NCBI GenBank assembly: GCA_944323955.1
Contig: CALUUK010000006.1
Location: forward strand, 93,320-157,319
Source of the DNA: Candidatus Gastranaerophilales bacterium
Lineage (GTDB): Bacteria; Cyanobacteriota; Vampirovibrionia; Gastranaerophilales; Gastranaerophilaceae
Direction of reading: 5' to 3'
Length of the DNA stretch: 64,000 nucleotides
The position numbers and the translations under genes were made by a program. The first letter of the stretch is position 1. Each line of letters starts with the position of its first letter. Below are positions 55,539 through 63,533 of the stretch, one piece after another. The notes under the pieces were generated by a model. That model had not been told where the DNA came from and made no database searches. It worked only from the letters and a program-made list of their open reading frames with translations.

Positions 55539-56231
55539 ATGAAAAAACTTTTAAATCTAAAAAAGAAAACAGAATTTATGCATGAAAAACTTCTAAACTC
55601 ACAAGAAGTTAGATTCCTGCGGAAATATTTAATTAAATCTGCTGCTTTAGCCCCTCAGTATATTTATGGTTTTTGTTTAATTTTTCAAAAAATTGACAAA
55701 GTTAAACTTAATGAGTTTACCAATAAAATATATACTGATGCAACTATTAAAAACTTCATAGTCAATCAAGATAAATTTTGGATGAATATAATCTTAAACC
55801 TTGATTTTAACCACAAGAAGATTTTTAATGAAATATTCGATAAAGATAAAATATATGAACATCTTGGGAGAAAGATTTCGGAATTCACAAAATGTACGTC
55901 ACTATATTACATATATTATGCAGTTAACTACATTGAAGATAATTTCCCAATAACAAAAAATAAAGAACTAAGTGAAGAAGAAAAGAAACTGGTCAAATTC
56001 CTGCTATATAAAGGTGGAATCAATGATTACATTGAAAAGTATAAAATATCAAAAGAAGGAGTAGAAAAACTGATACATTCCATTTGTAATAACTACGATA
56101 CTAAAGATATTAATCATGCTCTTAATCTAATTCTTACAGAAAAATATATTAGAGATAGAAATAACCGTTTTCTTAATACAATAAATTACTTAAAGTCGCG
56201 TTCAAAATGGAGTGAACAGAGGCTGAAGTAA
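55539..56231 (+). CDS. Unknown island protein
   Basis: A 230-residue, Lys/Ile/Asn-rich, predicted helical protein with no recognised family. The frame is open from 55425, but the TATAAT at 55433 makes the early starts impossible for that promoter. AAAAGGAG lies 6 nt before the ATG at 55539, so I use that one, leaving a 5' leader of about 95 nt. It is divergent from the XRE gene and probably under its control. A toxin, defence or mobile-element role is possible but unproven. Confidence 0.6.
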   Translation: MKKLLNLKKKTEFMHEKLLNSQEVRFLRKYLIKSAALAPQYIYGFCLIFQKIDKVKLNEFTNKIYTDATIKNFIVNQDKFWMNIILNLDFNHKKIFNEIFDKDKIYEHLGRKISEFTKCTSLYYIYYAVNYIEDNFPITKNKELSEEEKKLVKFLLYKGGINDYIEKYKISKEGVEKLIHSICNNYDTKDINHALNLILTEKYIRDRNNRFLNTINYLKSRSKWSEQRLK

Positions 56232-56297
56232 CGAAAACAAAGAGTTTTCGGCACGTAACGCCGTTTGACAAAGCGAAACTCTAAGCTATGGCGAAGC

Positions 56298-56340
56298 GTT
56301 TGAGCCTGTCTCCGTAAGCGAAGCAGGAGGTATCGCAAAC
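56298..56340. repeat. GC-richer hairpin related to those at 4.3-4.6 kb
   Basis: GTTTGAG near 56298 can pair with the region ending CGCAAAC at 56340, with an inner CCTG/CAGG stem. Its arms resemble the hairpins at 4334-4367 and 4542-4570. It lies at the right end of the tRNA-Lys island. Confidence 0.4.
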
Positions 56341-56349
56341 AACCAAGAC

Positions 56350-56372
56350 AATCGCGCCGGATGCATCATTTT
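56350..56372 (+). repeat. Right att-like repeat
   Basis: 20 of 23 bases match the tRNA-Lys 3' end at 54737-54759, with three transitions. It is followed directly by a terminator that may have belonged to the original tRNA locus. Confidence 0.5.
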
Positions 56373-56399
56373 AAAGCCCCAATTATGGGGCTTTTTTAT
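56373..56399. terminator. Bidirectional terminator
   Basis: AAAGCCCCA (56373-56381) pairs with TGGGGCTTT (56386-56394) around ATTA, followed by T. It lies between the island and the convergent transglutaminase gene. Confidence 0.85.
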
Positions 56400-56419
56400 T
56401 TTATCCGGCAAAGTTATAT

Positions 56420-57505
56420 TTATTGAACTTTTTTAATCTGCGGACGATCTTCCAAAGACAATGAAGGCCGGGATTTTCCGCTTGTTTGCATAGATGCCTG
56501 ATATGCGCTTACCATATTTCTTGCCGACGCAATGTATCTTCTGCCGTGACTTTTTGAAGGTTCAATCGTTGCCGTTTCTTTATGTATTTGACCGGAAGCA
56601 TCCTTATAAGACAACGGCATTGCAATCATTGTAGGATCATAAGCGACCCAGCCATATTTTTCATAATATACTTCAACCCAGGCATGATAACCCCCGCCGT
56701 CTTTTATCATATATCCGACAACATATCTTGAAGGAATATTATTTGCTCGCAGCAAAGCTATCATTAGGTTGGAATAATCCATACACTTGCCCTGTTTAAT
56801 TTTTAAAACATCTTTAGCACCCATAAGTTTTGTAGAAACATTGTATTTAAGATTTTTACTTACAAAGTTAAATGTATTTTCAACCGTTTCAAGCTGAGTT
56901 TTTCCGCGCAGGGTCTGTGCCGTCTTAATTATAGAAGCATCATTTGATTCAATTAAATAAGCAGGTTTTAAGTATTGAGACAAATCCGCTTCTTTATGCG
57001 GATTTCTGTTTAATACCTTTGCTGTTTCATAATCATATGTTCTTTGATTTACAATTCCTGATACCACAACATTTAATTTACCTGTTTTTACATTTGTGAA
57101 TTTAAATTCCGCAATATTATTCACTCCGTCACTGTATGTTCTTGCGGGTTTTGGTGACAGATTAAGTTCGGAAATATATTGTTTTTCTTTTTCATCTTTG
57201 GGGACAGCAACCTTAAATGTTACAACATCGGCATTTCCTTTTACATCAATGATATAAGTATAATTAAAAGAATACTTATTATATGGTATTTTATCTTTTT
57301 CGGGAGACTCTTTCTTCAATGCCTTTTTTGCAGCTTTTATATCTTCGGCTTTATTAACATATGCTTGTTCCGTTTTAATAGCAACCGATTTTAAACCGTT
57401 TTTGCCGGTACCTGCAATATATACGGCAACAAATAACACTACAATAGCAATCAAAACAAGTACATTAATTATTTCACTGTAATCATGCGATTTTTTACTT
57501 TTCAT
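56420..57505 (-). CDS. Transglutaminase-like membrane-anchored protein
   Basis: A 361-residue protein with one N-terminal membrane helix (about 14-33), a beta-rich middle and a transglutaminase-like domain. The catalytic triad is visible: Cys in GKCMDYSNLMIALL, His in GYHAWVEVY, Asp in YDPTMI. Bacterial members act as proteases or peptide-bond enzymes at the cell surface. GGAG lies 8 nt before the ATG. The substrate is not known. It is 75 nt downstream of the small zinc protein gene. Confidence 0.85.
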   Translation of the reverse strand: MKSKKSHDYSEIINVLVLIAIVVLFVAVYIAGTGKNGLKSVAIKTEQAYVNKAEDIKAAKKALKKESPEKDKIPYNKYSFNYTYIIDVKGNADVVTFKVAVPKDEKEKQYISELNLSPKPARTYSDGVNNIAEFKFTNVKTGKLNVVVSGIVNQRTYDYETAKVLNRNPHKEADLSQYLKPAYLIESNDASIIKTAQTLRGKTQLETVENTFNFVSKNLKYNVSTKLMGAKDVLKIKQGKCMDYSNLMIALLRANNIPSRYVVGYMIKDGGGYHAWVEVYYEKYGWVAYDPTMIAMPLSYKDASGQIHKETATIEPSKSHGRRYIASARNMVSAYQASMQTSGKSRPSLSLEDRPQIKKVQ

Positions 57506-57580
57506 AAATAGACTCCGTTATATTTTCAATTATTATATCAGTTTCAGAAACATATAACAAACGTTGCAAATACAACGTAA

Positions 57581-57796
57581 CTAATCATATTCCCAACAAT
57601 TTATATTTCCGCAATATTTACATACTGCATGTGAGTTCATAAAAGCATAATCGGGTATAAAAGTGTAACCGTCTATTGTAATTTTTATATCTTTATTCTT
57701 TGTATAACTAACCTCAAAGTTTTTTGCTCCTTTATATTCCGGATTAAACATAAGCTCAAACTTATCATGAGAATTACATTTTTTACATCTGAACAT
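57581..57796 (-). CDS. Small zinc-finger-like protein of unknown function
   Basis: A 71-residue protein with two CxxC pairs (C4/C7 and C59/C62), likely one zinc site formed by the two ends. The middle is beta-rich (FEVSYTKNKDIKITIDGYTFIPDY). No family is recognised. It starts 18 nt after the stop of the membrane protein gene at 57815, so it is probably cotranscribed. Confidence 0.65.
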   Translation of the reverse strand: MFRCKKCNSHDKFELMFNPEYKGAKNFEVSYTKNKDIKITIDGYTFIPDYAFMNSHAVCKYCGNINCWEYD

Positions 57797-57814
57797 AAAT
57801 TCCGATAATATCCC

Positions 57815-58750
57815 TTATTTTTTTGAAGTAGCCCGCTTAACTATTTCATCGGTCATTTTAGAATTTTCTTTAATATTTTTTGCATCAAATAATCTGTATA
57901 ATTCAGTAAAGCAGCAACATCTTAACGGCAGGGTAAATCCGATTACAATAAATGATACAGGCATTTTTGCCATAGATTTTGCAATAGGAAGCGGAGAAAA
58001 TATTTCATTAATACTTTCATTAAGCATGCCCAAATCAAACTGACTTGCGTATTCTTGAATAGGAATCAAAGAAAGAAGATTTTCACATCGGCCGACAAGG
58101 AAGGAATACAACGAAATTTTTTCGGCAGCCCATATAAACATAGACGGCAAAAACTCATAAGTCACAATAAAACATAAAATAAGCATTATAACAGTAGGAA
58201 CAAAGTTAGATTTAACCATACTTATACTTCGTTTTATTGCTCCAAGCGGCGAAATATCATTTTCCATTGCAAAAATTTGAAACACAAGACTTAAAAAAGG
58301 CGCTATAACAAGAAAAGGTATTGTTAACAACATTAATATAATATATTTAAACAGTCTTCTTTTAATAACATTATTGCAAGATTCAAAATCAATATTTTTT
58401 ATTTTCTTCTTGTGAGAATTTGTATAAAATACAAGATTTAAAGAAGCAAAAAGAATAATATAATCATAAAATGCTTTAATAAAGACTATAAAAAACGGCA
58501 GCAATAAAATCCAAAGAGTCGTTAAGAATGCAGAATCGGAAGAAAGGAAAGCAAATTTTTCTCTTAAATCAAGTATATTTGTACACATAAAATGTGTTAT
58601 TGCGCAGATGGCAATAATTGATATAAGCTGCCCAAGGACAGGAAAAGCCAGTGCTTTTGCCGTTTGGTCAAGATACATAAAATATGTTTTTATTGAACCG
58701 AAAAACAGTTTAAAAACTTCAATAAAGTTATTTGTTTTTTTTCTTGCCAT
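57815..58750 (-). CDS. Polytopic membrane protein of unknown function
   Basis: A 311-residue protein with about six hydrophobic helices and Lys-rich ends. A segment with GAIKRSISMVKSNFVPT recalls DUF4013/glycerophosphodiester-phosphodiesterase-type membrane domains, but I cannot assign it. It starts divergently from the PHP gene with about 60 nt between the two starts. It is followed by the small zinc protein gene. Confidence 0.7.
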   Translation of the reverse strand: MARKKTNNFIEVFKLFFGSIKTYFMYLDQTAKALAFPVLGQLISIIAICAITHFMCTNILDLREKFAFLSSDSAFLTTLWILLLPFFIVFIKAFYDYIILFASLNLVFYTNSHKKKIKNIDFESCNNVIKRRLFKYIILMLLTIPFLVIAPFLSLVFQIFAMENDISPLGAIKRSISMVKSNFVPTVIMLILCFIVTYEFLPSMFIWAAEKISLYSFLVGRCENLLSLIPIQEYASQFDLGMLNESINEIFSPLPIAKSMAKMPVSFIVIGFTLPLRCCCFTELYRLFDAKNIKENSKMTDEIVKRATSKK

Positions 58751-58795
58751 ACTTCCTCTTTTTTACTTTTTATATTAGCATATTTATTAAAGGTT

Positions 58796-58801
58796 TATAC
58801 A
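58796..58801 (+). promoter_or_regulatory. -10 box 8 nt before the PHP gene start
   Basis: TATACA at 58796-58801, then 8 nt and the ATG at 58810, without a Shine-Dalgarno. Consistent with a leaderless or near-leaderless transcript. Confidence 0.4.
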
Positions 58802-58809
58802 ATTTTATC

Positions 58810-59454
58810 ATGTTCAGAGAAGATTTAAAAAAGTTATTACAGTCATTTAGGGAAGAAGATTTTTATAAAAATGTTGACCTTCATATCCATTCTTATGAAT
58901 CGGACGGAAGTCTTTCTCCCGTTGAAATAGTAAAGCAGGCGAAAGAAAGAGGACTTAAATATATATCAATTACGGATCATAACACAATTGAAGCATATTT
59001 GAGCACAAACATATTAAAAGAAGACATTGTCATTCCCGCAGTAGAATTTGACTGTTTTTATAAAGGAAATCTTCTGCATATTCTGGGCTATGGAATTGAT
59101 ATAGACAGTGAGGTTTTAAAACCCTTATATGCGAAGAATAAAGCGGAAAGAAGCAGAAATATAGTCAGATTATTTCATCTTCGCAAACCCGAAGAAGTAA
59201 TCGAAAAAATAAAAGAAGCCGGCGGAATTCCGGTTTGGGCACATCCTGCATGCTGCTGGACGCTTTCTTTGGAAGAAATGCTGTTGGATTTAAAAGTCAG
59301 AGGTCTTGAAGGAATTGAAGTATATTATCCCTATAACGGACTTCGCGGTATTCTAAAATTTTACTCAAAAGAACATATAAATGAACTTGCGGATAAATAT
59401 GACCTTATAAAAACAGGCGGGACAGACTCTCACGGTAAAAAACTTTTATTTTGA
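58810..59454 (+). CDS. PHP-domain phosphoesterase
   Basis: A 214-residue PHP protein. Metal ligands are visible in DLHIHSYESDGSLSP, ITDHNTIEA, PAVEFDC, WAHPACCW and GTDSHGK, matching the usual set of His, Asp and Glu ligands. Relatives are 5'-3' exonucleases or nucleoside phosphate phosphatases (TrpH/YciV type), but this one is shorter than the usual ~280 and lacks the typical middle insert. I start at MFREDLKK. Its end overlaps the convergent TPR gene by 9 bp. Confidence 0.85.
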   Translation: MFREDLKKLLQSFREEDFYKNVDLHIHSYESDGSLSPVEIVKQAKERGLKYISITDHNTIEAYLSTNILKEDIVIPAVEFDCFYKGNLLHILGYGIDIDSEVLKPLYAKNKAERSRNIVRLFHLRKPEEVIEKIKEAGGIPVWAHPACCWTLSLEEMLLDLKVRGLEGIEVYYPYNGLRGILKFYSKEHINELADKYDLIKTGGTDSHGKKLLF

Positions 59455-60006
59455 AGCATCAGTCATTGTTATTTTATCAAGATAAGCTCTTACACCGGAC
59501 GTAACAAGTAATTTAGGTTCGTTGTTGCAAAATTCGTCAAGAACGGTTATTCCTGTTGATATATCTCCTTTTTTAATATATAAAAGTCCGATCATTATAT
59601 CATTTAAAGGTGATGATTTATCGGCAATAAATTCATTCAATTTTTTTTCAACAATACCCAGAGTTTCATAATTTTCTACAAGTCTGAGATAATAATCAAA
59701 ACACAAAACATTTAAACTTAATGCTTTTTCAAAACAAGGCCGCGCAAGCTCAGGGTATCCTATTTTTTCATATGTGTTGCCGAGATTTGTATAATACACT
59801 GCCGTTGCCTGAGAATCAGGATTTAATCCGATTGCAATTTCAAACTCTTTTATGGCACCGAAATAATAATTTTCACCGAGGTAAAGAAGTCCTTTGTTAT
59901 TGTGTATATATGCATTTTTTTGCGCATCTATTTTATTATCAGCAAAACAATTTTGCCCGAATAATAAAACAACAAGCAGCAAGAAAAATACTTTTTTTAT
60001 AAACAA
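59446..60006 (-). CDS. Exported TPR protein
   Basis: A 186-residue protein with a signal peptide (MFIKKVFFLLLVVLLFGQNCFAD, cleavage near 22). Three or so TPR units follow, including YFGAIKEFEIAIGLNPDSQ and YPELARPCFEKALSLN. It overlaps the MBL gene by 10 bp, so the two are coupled. It probably serves as a periplasmic scaffold with an unknown partner. Confidence 0.8.
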   Translation of the reverse strand: MFIKKVFFLLLVVLLFGQNCFADNKIDAQKNAYIHNNKGLLYLGENYYFGAIKEFEIAIGLNPDSQATAVYYTNLGNTYEKIGYPELARPCFEKALSLNVLCFDYYLRLVENYETLGIVEKKLNEFIADKSSPLNDIMIGLLYIKKGDISTGITVLDEFCNNEPKLLVTSGVRAYLDKITMTDASK

Positions 60007-60935
60007 ATTTCCAAACCTTCTTTAGCAAAAAAGTAATCTTTATTTTTACTTTTAAATAATTTTTCAATACTTGTCAATTTTGTATCGTTATAAGACGGAT
60101 CAAAATGGAAAAAAGCAAGTTTTTTAACATTAGCAGACTGTGCTATATCATATGCCATATCAAATGTTGAGTGTCCGAACCCTTGTTTGGGTTGAGCAAC
60201 AGAAAGATAATCCTGTGTCGTATACTGGCTGTCATGTATTAATAAATCCGCATTTCTCGCAAATTCTTCAAGACGCTTGGAACCGCCCGAATAACATTCC
60301 AAATCCGAAGCATAAACAACAGATCTATCACAATATGTAATTTTAAAGCACATTACTCCAAAGTTAGGATGAGACGGCGCTTTAAGAAAAGATATTATTA
60401 CTTCATCATCTTTGGGACGTGTATCTTTTTCTTCAGCAATATGTTTTACACAGGGAATACAGCTTTCATCAGACAAAACCGCAACATCCGATTCCGTTAT
60501 ATCGGTAATAGAATACTCTGCTTTAATATCATACATATTTATAGGAAAGGATTTACCGAAAACAAGCTCTGAAAGGGTATCCGATAAAGAATTATCAAAA
60601 CCGCAAAAACCTAATAAAGAAAGTTTAGAGGTAATAAGATTCATAGGCTTAAAGAAATTTAAACCCTGTATATGATCCTGGTGGACATGACTTAACAAAA
60701 GAGTTGCATTTACGGGAGTTCTGTCAAAAATATTTTCTGAGGAAGAAATATGCTCTTTAAAAAGTTTGTCGCCTAACGGAATAATACCCGTCCCGCCGTC
60801 AATTATAATTCTGTGCGATCCTGCGTTTACTTCAACACAGGCAGTATTACCGCCATATTTAAGAAATTCTTTATCCGCAACGGGATGAGAGCCTCTTACA
60901 CCCCAGAACTTTACTTTGAAATCATCGGTTTTCAT
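59997..60935 (-). CDS. MBL-fold metallohydrolase
   Basis: A 312-residue metallo-beta-lactamase-fold protein. Metal ligands are in LLSHVHQDHIQGL, with a further Asp in VYASDLE and a His in FFHFDPS. The opening KVKFWGVRGSHPV with YGGNTACVEV is typical of a group often joined to response regulators or cyclic-nucleotide phosphodiesterases. The substrate is unknown. It lies between the metallophosphoesterase and TPR genes. Confidence 0.85.
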   Translation of the reverse strand: MKTDDFKVKFWGVRGSHPVADKEFLKYGGNTACVEVNAGSHRIIIDGGTGIIPLGDKLFKEHISSSENIFDRTPVNATLLLSHVHQDHIQGLNFFKPMNLITSKLSLLGFCGFDNSLSDTLSELVFGKSFPINMYDIKAEYSITDITESDVAVLSDESCIPCVKHIAEEKDTRPKDDEVIISFLKAPSHPNFGVMCFKITYCDRSVVYASDLECYSGGSKRLEEFARNADLLIHDSQYTTQDYLSVAQPKQGFGHSTFDMAYDIAQSANVKKLAFFHFDPSYNDTKLTSIEKLFKSKNKDYFFAKEGLEICL

Positions 60936-60953
60936 AAGTAAATATTACTTTAT

Positions 60954-61904
60954 TTATCGCTTTTTGTCTATAATAATAACCGCATTCCTGTCAGAGGGTT
61001 TACCGTAATATAATACACCGCCGAAAGAAAGAATTTTGGTTTTTAACTGGAAATCTTTTAATCTTGTTTCAAAAAAATCCAATTTAAATTCTACATGTTT
61101 TTTCTTGTTTTCAACAGTTACAATTCTAAATGCGTTAGGATAATTAATCAAAGAAGGTGTTGAGACATATAAAATATTACCGCGTTTTGTTATTTTTGTT
61201 GAATGGTAATGTCCGGAAAAAACAGCAATCGGCATATTATATTTTTCAAGTATCTTTTTAAATTCTTCAAGATTTAAAATTCTTCGGCTTGGCGAATAAA
61301 ACGGTTCTACAACGGGAAAATGCATAAAGATAAGAACAGTATCTTTTCGTGATTTATGCAAAACCCCATCAAGCCAGTTAAGTTCCTTGTTCGGGAAAAA
61401 ACCATTAGAGCTTATTCCGGCTCCGATAGCAGCATCCAGAACAATTATCCTGAAACCCTTTTTAGGTTTAAAAGTATAATATGTCGAATCAAAAACATGA
61501 TTTTTATTCTTTTTTTTAAGAATTTCAATAATACTTTGTTTATTAACATATAACCCCGGAGAAGTATCATGATTACCCTGTACATAATACCAGGGATATT
61601 TTAATTTATTCAGAATATTTATTGCATCATATATATAACTTTTTTTTGGTTTATCTATTACATCACCGGTAGCAACAACAAAATCAATATTTTTTTGAGC
61701 GTTAATTCTATCTATAGCATCTTCTAAAACAGGCCCCGAATTATCCGAAAGTTTATATTCTTTATCGGAATTTACACTTGCATAATGAATATCAGATATC
61801 TGAGCAAATCTCAAAGTCTGCGAAAAGGACGGCGGAACACCCGTCAATAAGAGCGCAAGAACAACAAAAAATATAAATAAAACATTTCTTAATTCACATT
61901 TCAT
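60954..61904 (-). CDS. Exported calcineurin-like metallophosphoesterase
   Basis: A 316-residue protein with an N-terminal signal peptide (about 1-29). Metal ligands are in AQISDIHYAS, VVATGDVID, VQGNHDTSPG, MHFPVVEP and FSGHYHSTK, a complete CpdA-like set. It probably hydrolyses phosphodiesters or phosphomonoesters outside the cytoplasm. It heads the unit with MBL and TPR genes. Its -10 lies 6 nt before the ATG. Confidence 0.87.
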   Translation of the reverse strand: MKCELRNVLFIFFVVLALLLTGVPPSFSQTLRFAQISDIHYASVNSDKEYKLSDNSGPVLEDAIDRINAQKNIDFVVATGDVIDKPKKSYIYDAINILNKLKYPWYYVQGNHDTSPGLYVNKQSIIEILKKKNKNHVFDSTYYTFKPKKGFRIIVLDAAIGAGISSNGFFPNKELNWLDGVLHKSRKDTVLIFMHFPVVEPFYSPSRRILNLEEFKKILEKYNMPIAVFSGHYHSTKITKRGNILYVSTPSLINYPNAFRIVTVENKKKHVEFKLDFFETRLKDFQLKTKILSFGGVLYYGKPSDRNAVIIIDKKR

Positions 61905-61910
61905 AAAAAG

Positions 61911-61916
61911 ATTATA
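61911..61916 (-). promoter_or_regulatory. Extended -10 box 6 nt before the phosphoesterase start
   Basis: On the minus strand TGG-TATAAT is followed by CTTTTT and the ATG at 61904. No Shine-Dalgarno is present. Confidence 0.55.
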
Positions 61917-61985
61917 CCAAAAATTGTCCTAACAAAATATTATCATGTACAAAAAACGAGAAAAGGTATAGAATTAAGTAGAAAT

Positions 61986-63245
61986 ATGAAAGCGCAAATC
62001 AGAATAAAAACAGTAATATTATATGCATTAATTTCCGTAGCAATTATAGTTGCCATGGATTTTTATTTTATGCCGGCAAAAAATATAGACAATAAGCACA
62101 TTTCGAGGAAAATAGACAACGTAGTGGCAAGTCAGAATATTGCGCCCGAACGTTTGTATATAAGTGCATGGCGCAATGCAAAAAACGAATATGTAGACCG
62201 TTCAATGAACGGGCAAAACTGGATGAGATGGCGAAATAAATATCTGAAACATATACACACAATTGAAGATGCCAATATTGCTATCAATACAATGCTTATG
62301 AGTCTTAATGACCAATATTCAAAATTTTTGTTAACCGACAAATACATAAAACAAAAAGAAATTCTGGACTCTAAAATAACAGGAATAGGAATAAGATTTC
62401 ACCAGAGTGAAAACAATATAACAGTTGAAAATGTTCTTGATAACTCTCCCGCACAAAAAAACAATATTATGCCCGGAGACACTATATTAACTATTAACGG
62501 ACAAGAAGCCACAAAAGTTTCTATTGATGAAATTCTTACCTCTTCGGATGAAGAAGACAAAAATATAGAATTAAAAATAAAAAGAGACAATGAGATAATT
62601 GAAAAAAATATAAAAAAAGAAGAAATCCCGATAAAAACAATGGAATATAAAATCACCGATGATAATATCGGTATAATAACGCTCGCAACCATAATGGGAG
62701 AAGAAGCAATAAAAGATTTTACAAATATAATTAAAGCGACAAATAATACAAAAGGATTAATCATAGATTTAAGAGATAATTACGGCGGTATTTTGTCAAA
62801 TGCTATAGAAATGGCAAATTATATGTTAGATAACGAAGAAATTGTAAGTATAACTGATGGCAGAAATAACAGATTGGAAATTTATGCAAGTAATGAAAAT
62901 ATATTCAAAAATAAAAACATAGTTATTCTTACTAACAGAAATACTGCAAGTGCGGCAGAAATATTTGCAGGGACGCTAAAAGATAATATCGGAGCCGTTA
63001 TAATGGGAGAACGCACATACGGTAAAAATTCCATACAGCAAATAATTCCAATGCCAAATAATACAGGACTTGTAATCACAACTTATAAATACATTCTTCC
63101 TTCGGGGGAAGATATCCATAAAACCGGAATAATACCGACAATATATTATAAAGAAGATAAAGAACTTAATAAAAAAGAGCACAAAGATTTGATGATGGAA
63201 CAAGCCATACATATAGTCAATCAGATGATGAAAAATCCGAAATAA
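61986..63245 (+). CDS. S41-family C-terminal processing peptidase
   Basis: A 419-residue protease with an N-terminal membrane anchor (about 8-28). A PDZ domain follows (ITGIGIRFHQ, NSPAQKNNIMPGDTILTINGQ). The S41 catalytic domain has Ser in NTASAAEIFAGTL and Lys in GERTYGKNSIQ. CtpA-type enzymes cut exported proteins at their C-termini. It is transcribed divergently from the phosphoesterase gene, with a short 5' leader after TATAGA at 61967. Confidence 0.9.
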   Translation: MKAQIRIKTVILYALISVAIIVAMDFYFMPAKNIDNKHISRKIDNVVASQNIAPERLYISAWRNAKNEYVDRSMNGQNWMRWRNKYLKHIHTIEDANIAINTMLMSLNDQYSKFLLTDKYIKQKEILDSKITGIGIRFHQSENNITVENVLDNSPAQKNNIMPGDTILTINGQEATKVSIDEILTSSDEEDKNIELKIKRDNEIIEKNIKKEEIPIKTMEYKITDDNIGIITLATIMGEEAIKDFTNIIKATNNTKGLIIDLRDNYGGILSNAIEMANYMLDNEEIVSITDGRNNRLEIYASNENIFKNKNIVILTNRNTASAAEIFAGTLKDNIGAVIMGERTYGKNSIQQIIPMPNNTGLVITTYKYILPSGEDIHKTGIIPTIYYKEDKELNKKEHKDLMMEQAIHIVNQMMKNPK

Positions 63246-63247
63246 TA

Positions 63248-63256
63248 TGCTATAAT
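63248..63256 (+). promoter_or_regulatory. Extended -10 promoter of the 6S-like RNA
   Basis: TGC-TATAAT with TATAAT at 63251-63256. The 13 bases ATGCTATAATCTA also occur at the AI-2E gene promoter (from 49451). Confidence 0.65.
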
Positions 63257-63261
63257 CTAAG

Positions 63262-63429
63262 TGCTCTATGCGGGTATTTATTTTGTTCCTACATCTTGAT
63301 TAATAGGGAAAGAAGACTCTGATAACATTGAAGTAGACCTGCCTTGAAGCAGGAAACGGATTTGTTAAGGCGCTTACCCACCTGTGGAGCATTCACAGGT
63401 AACAAAATCGTGCTTGCATAGGGCTTTTT
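63262..63429 (+). ncRNA. ssrS: 6S RNA-like structured RNA
   Basis: About 168 nt without a credible gene, directly behind an extended -10 box. GCTCTATGC (63263-63271) pairs with GCATAGGGC (63416-63424), and a second helix joins ATTTTGTT to AACAAAAT. ACCTGTG and CACAGGT form a hairpin on the 3' side, as in the central bubble of 6S RNA, and CCTGC/GCAGG lies near the apex. It ends in TTTTT. A 6S RNA would bind RNA polymerase and mimic an open promoter. I base this on folding by eye, so the family assignment is moderate. Confidence 0.6.
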
Positions 63430-63533
63430 ACTGCAATCTGGCGCCAAATATATTTTATTTTCGGCAGAAATTGACATCTGCCGTAAAAAATATTAAATTG
63501 GAAGTGGAGTTACAATATCCGGAGTGCTTTTAT

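Noticed and set aside
63289..63477. Minus-strand ORF of 62 residues over the structured RNA
   Set aside because: Opposite the 6S-like RNA, no ribosome binding site, no family.
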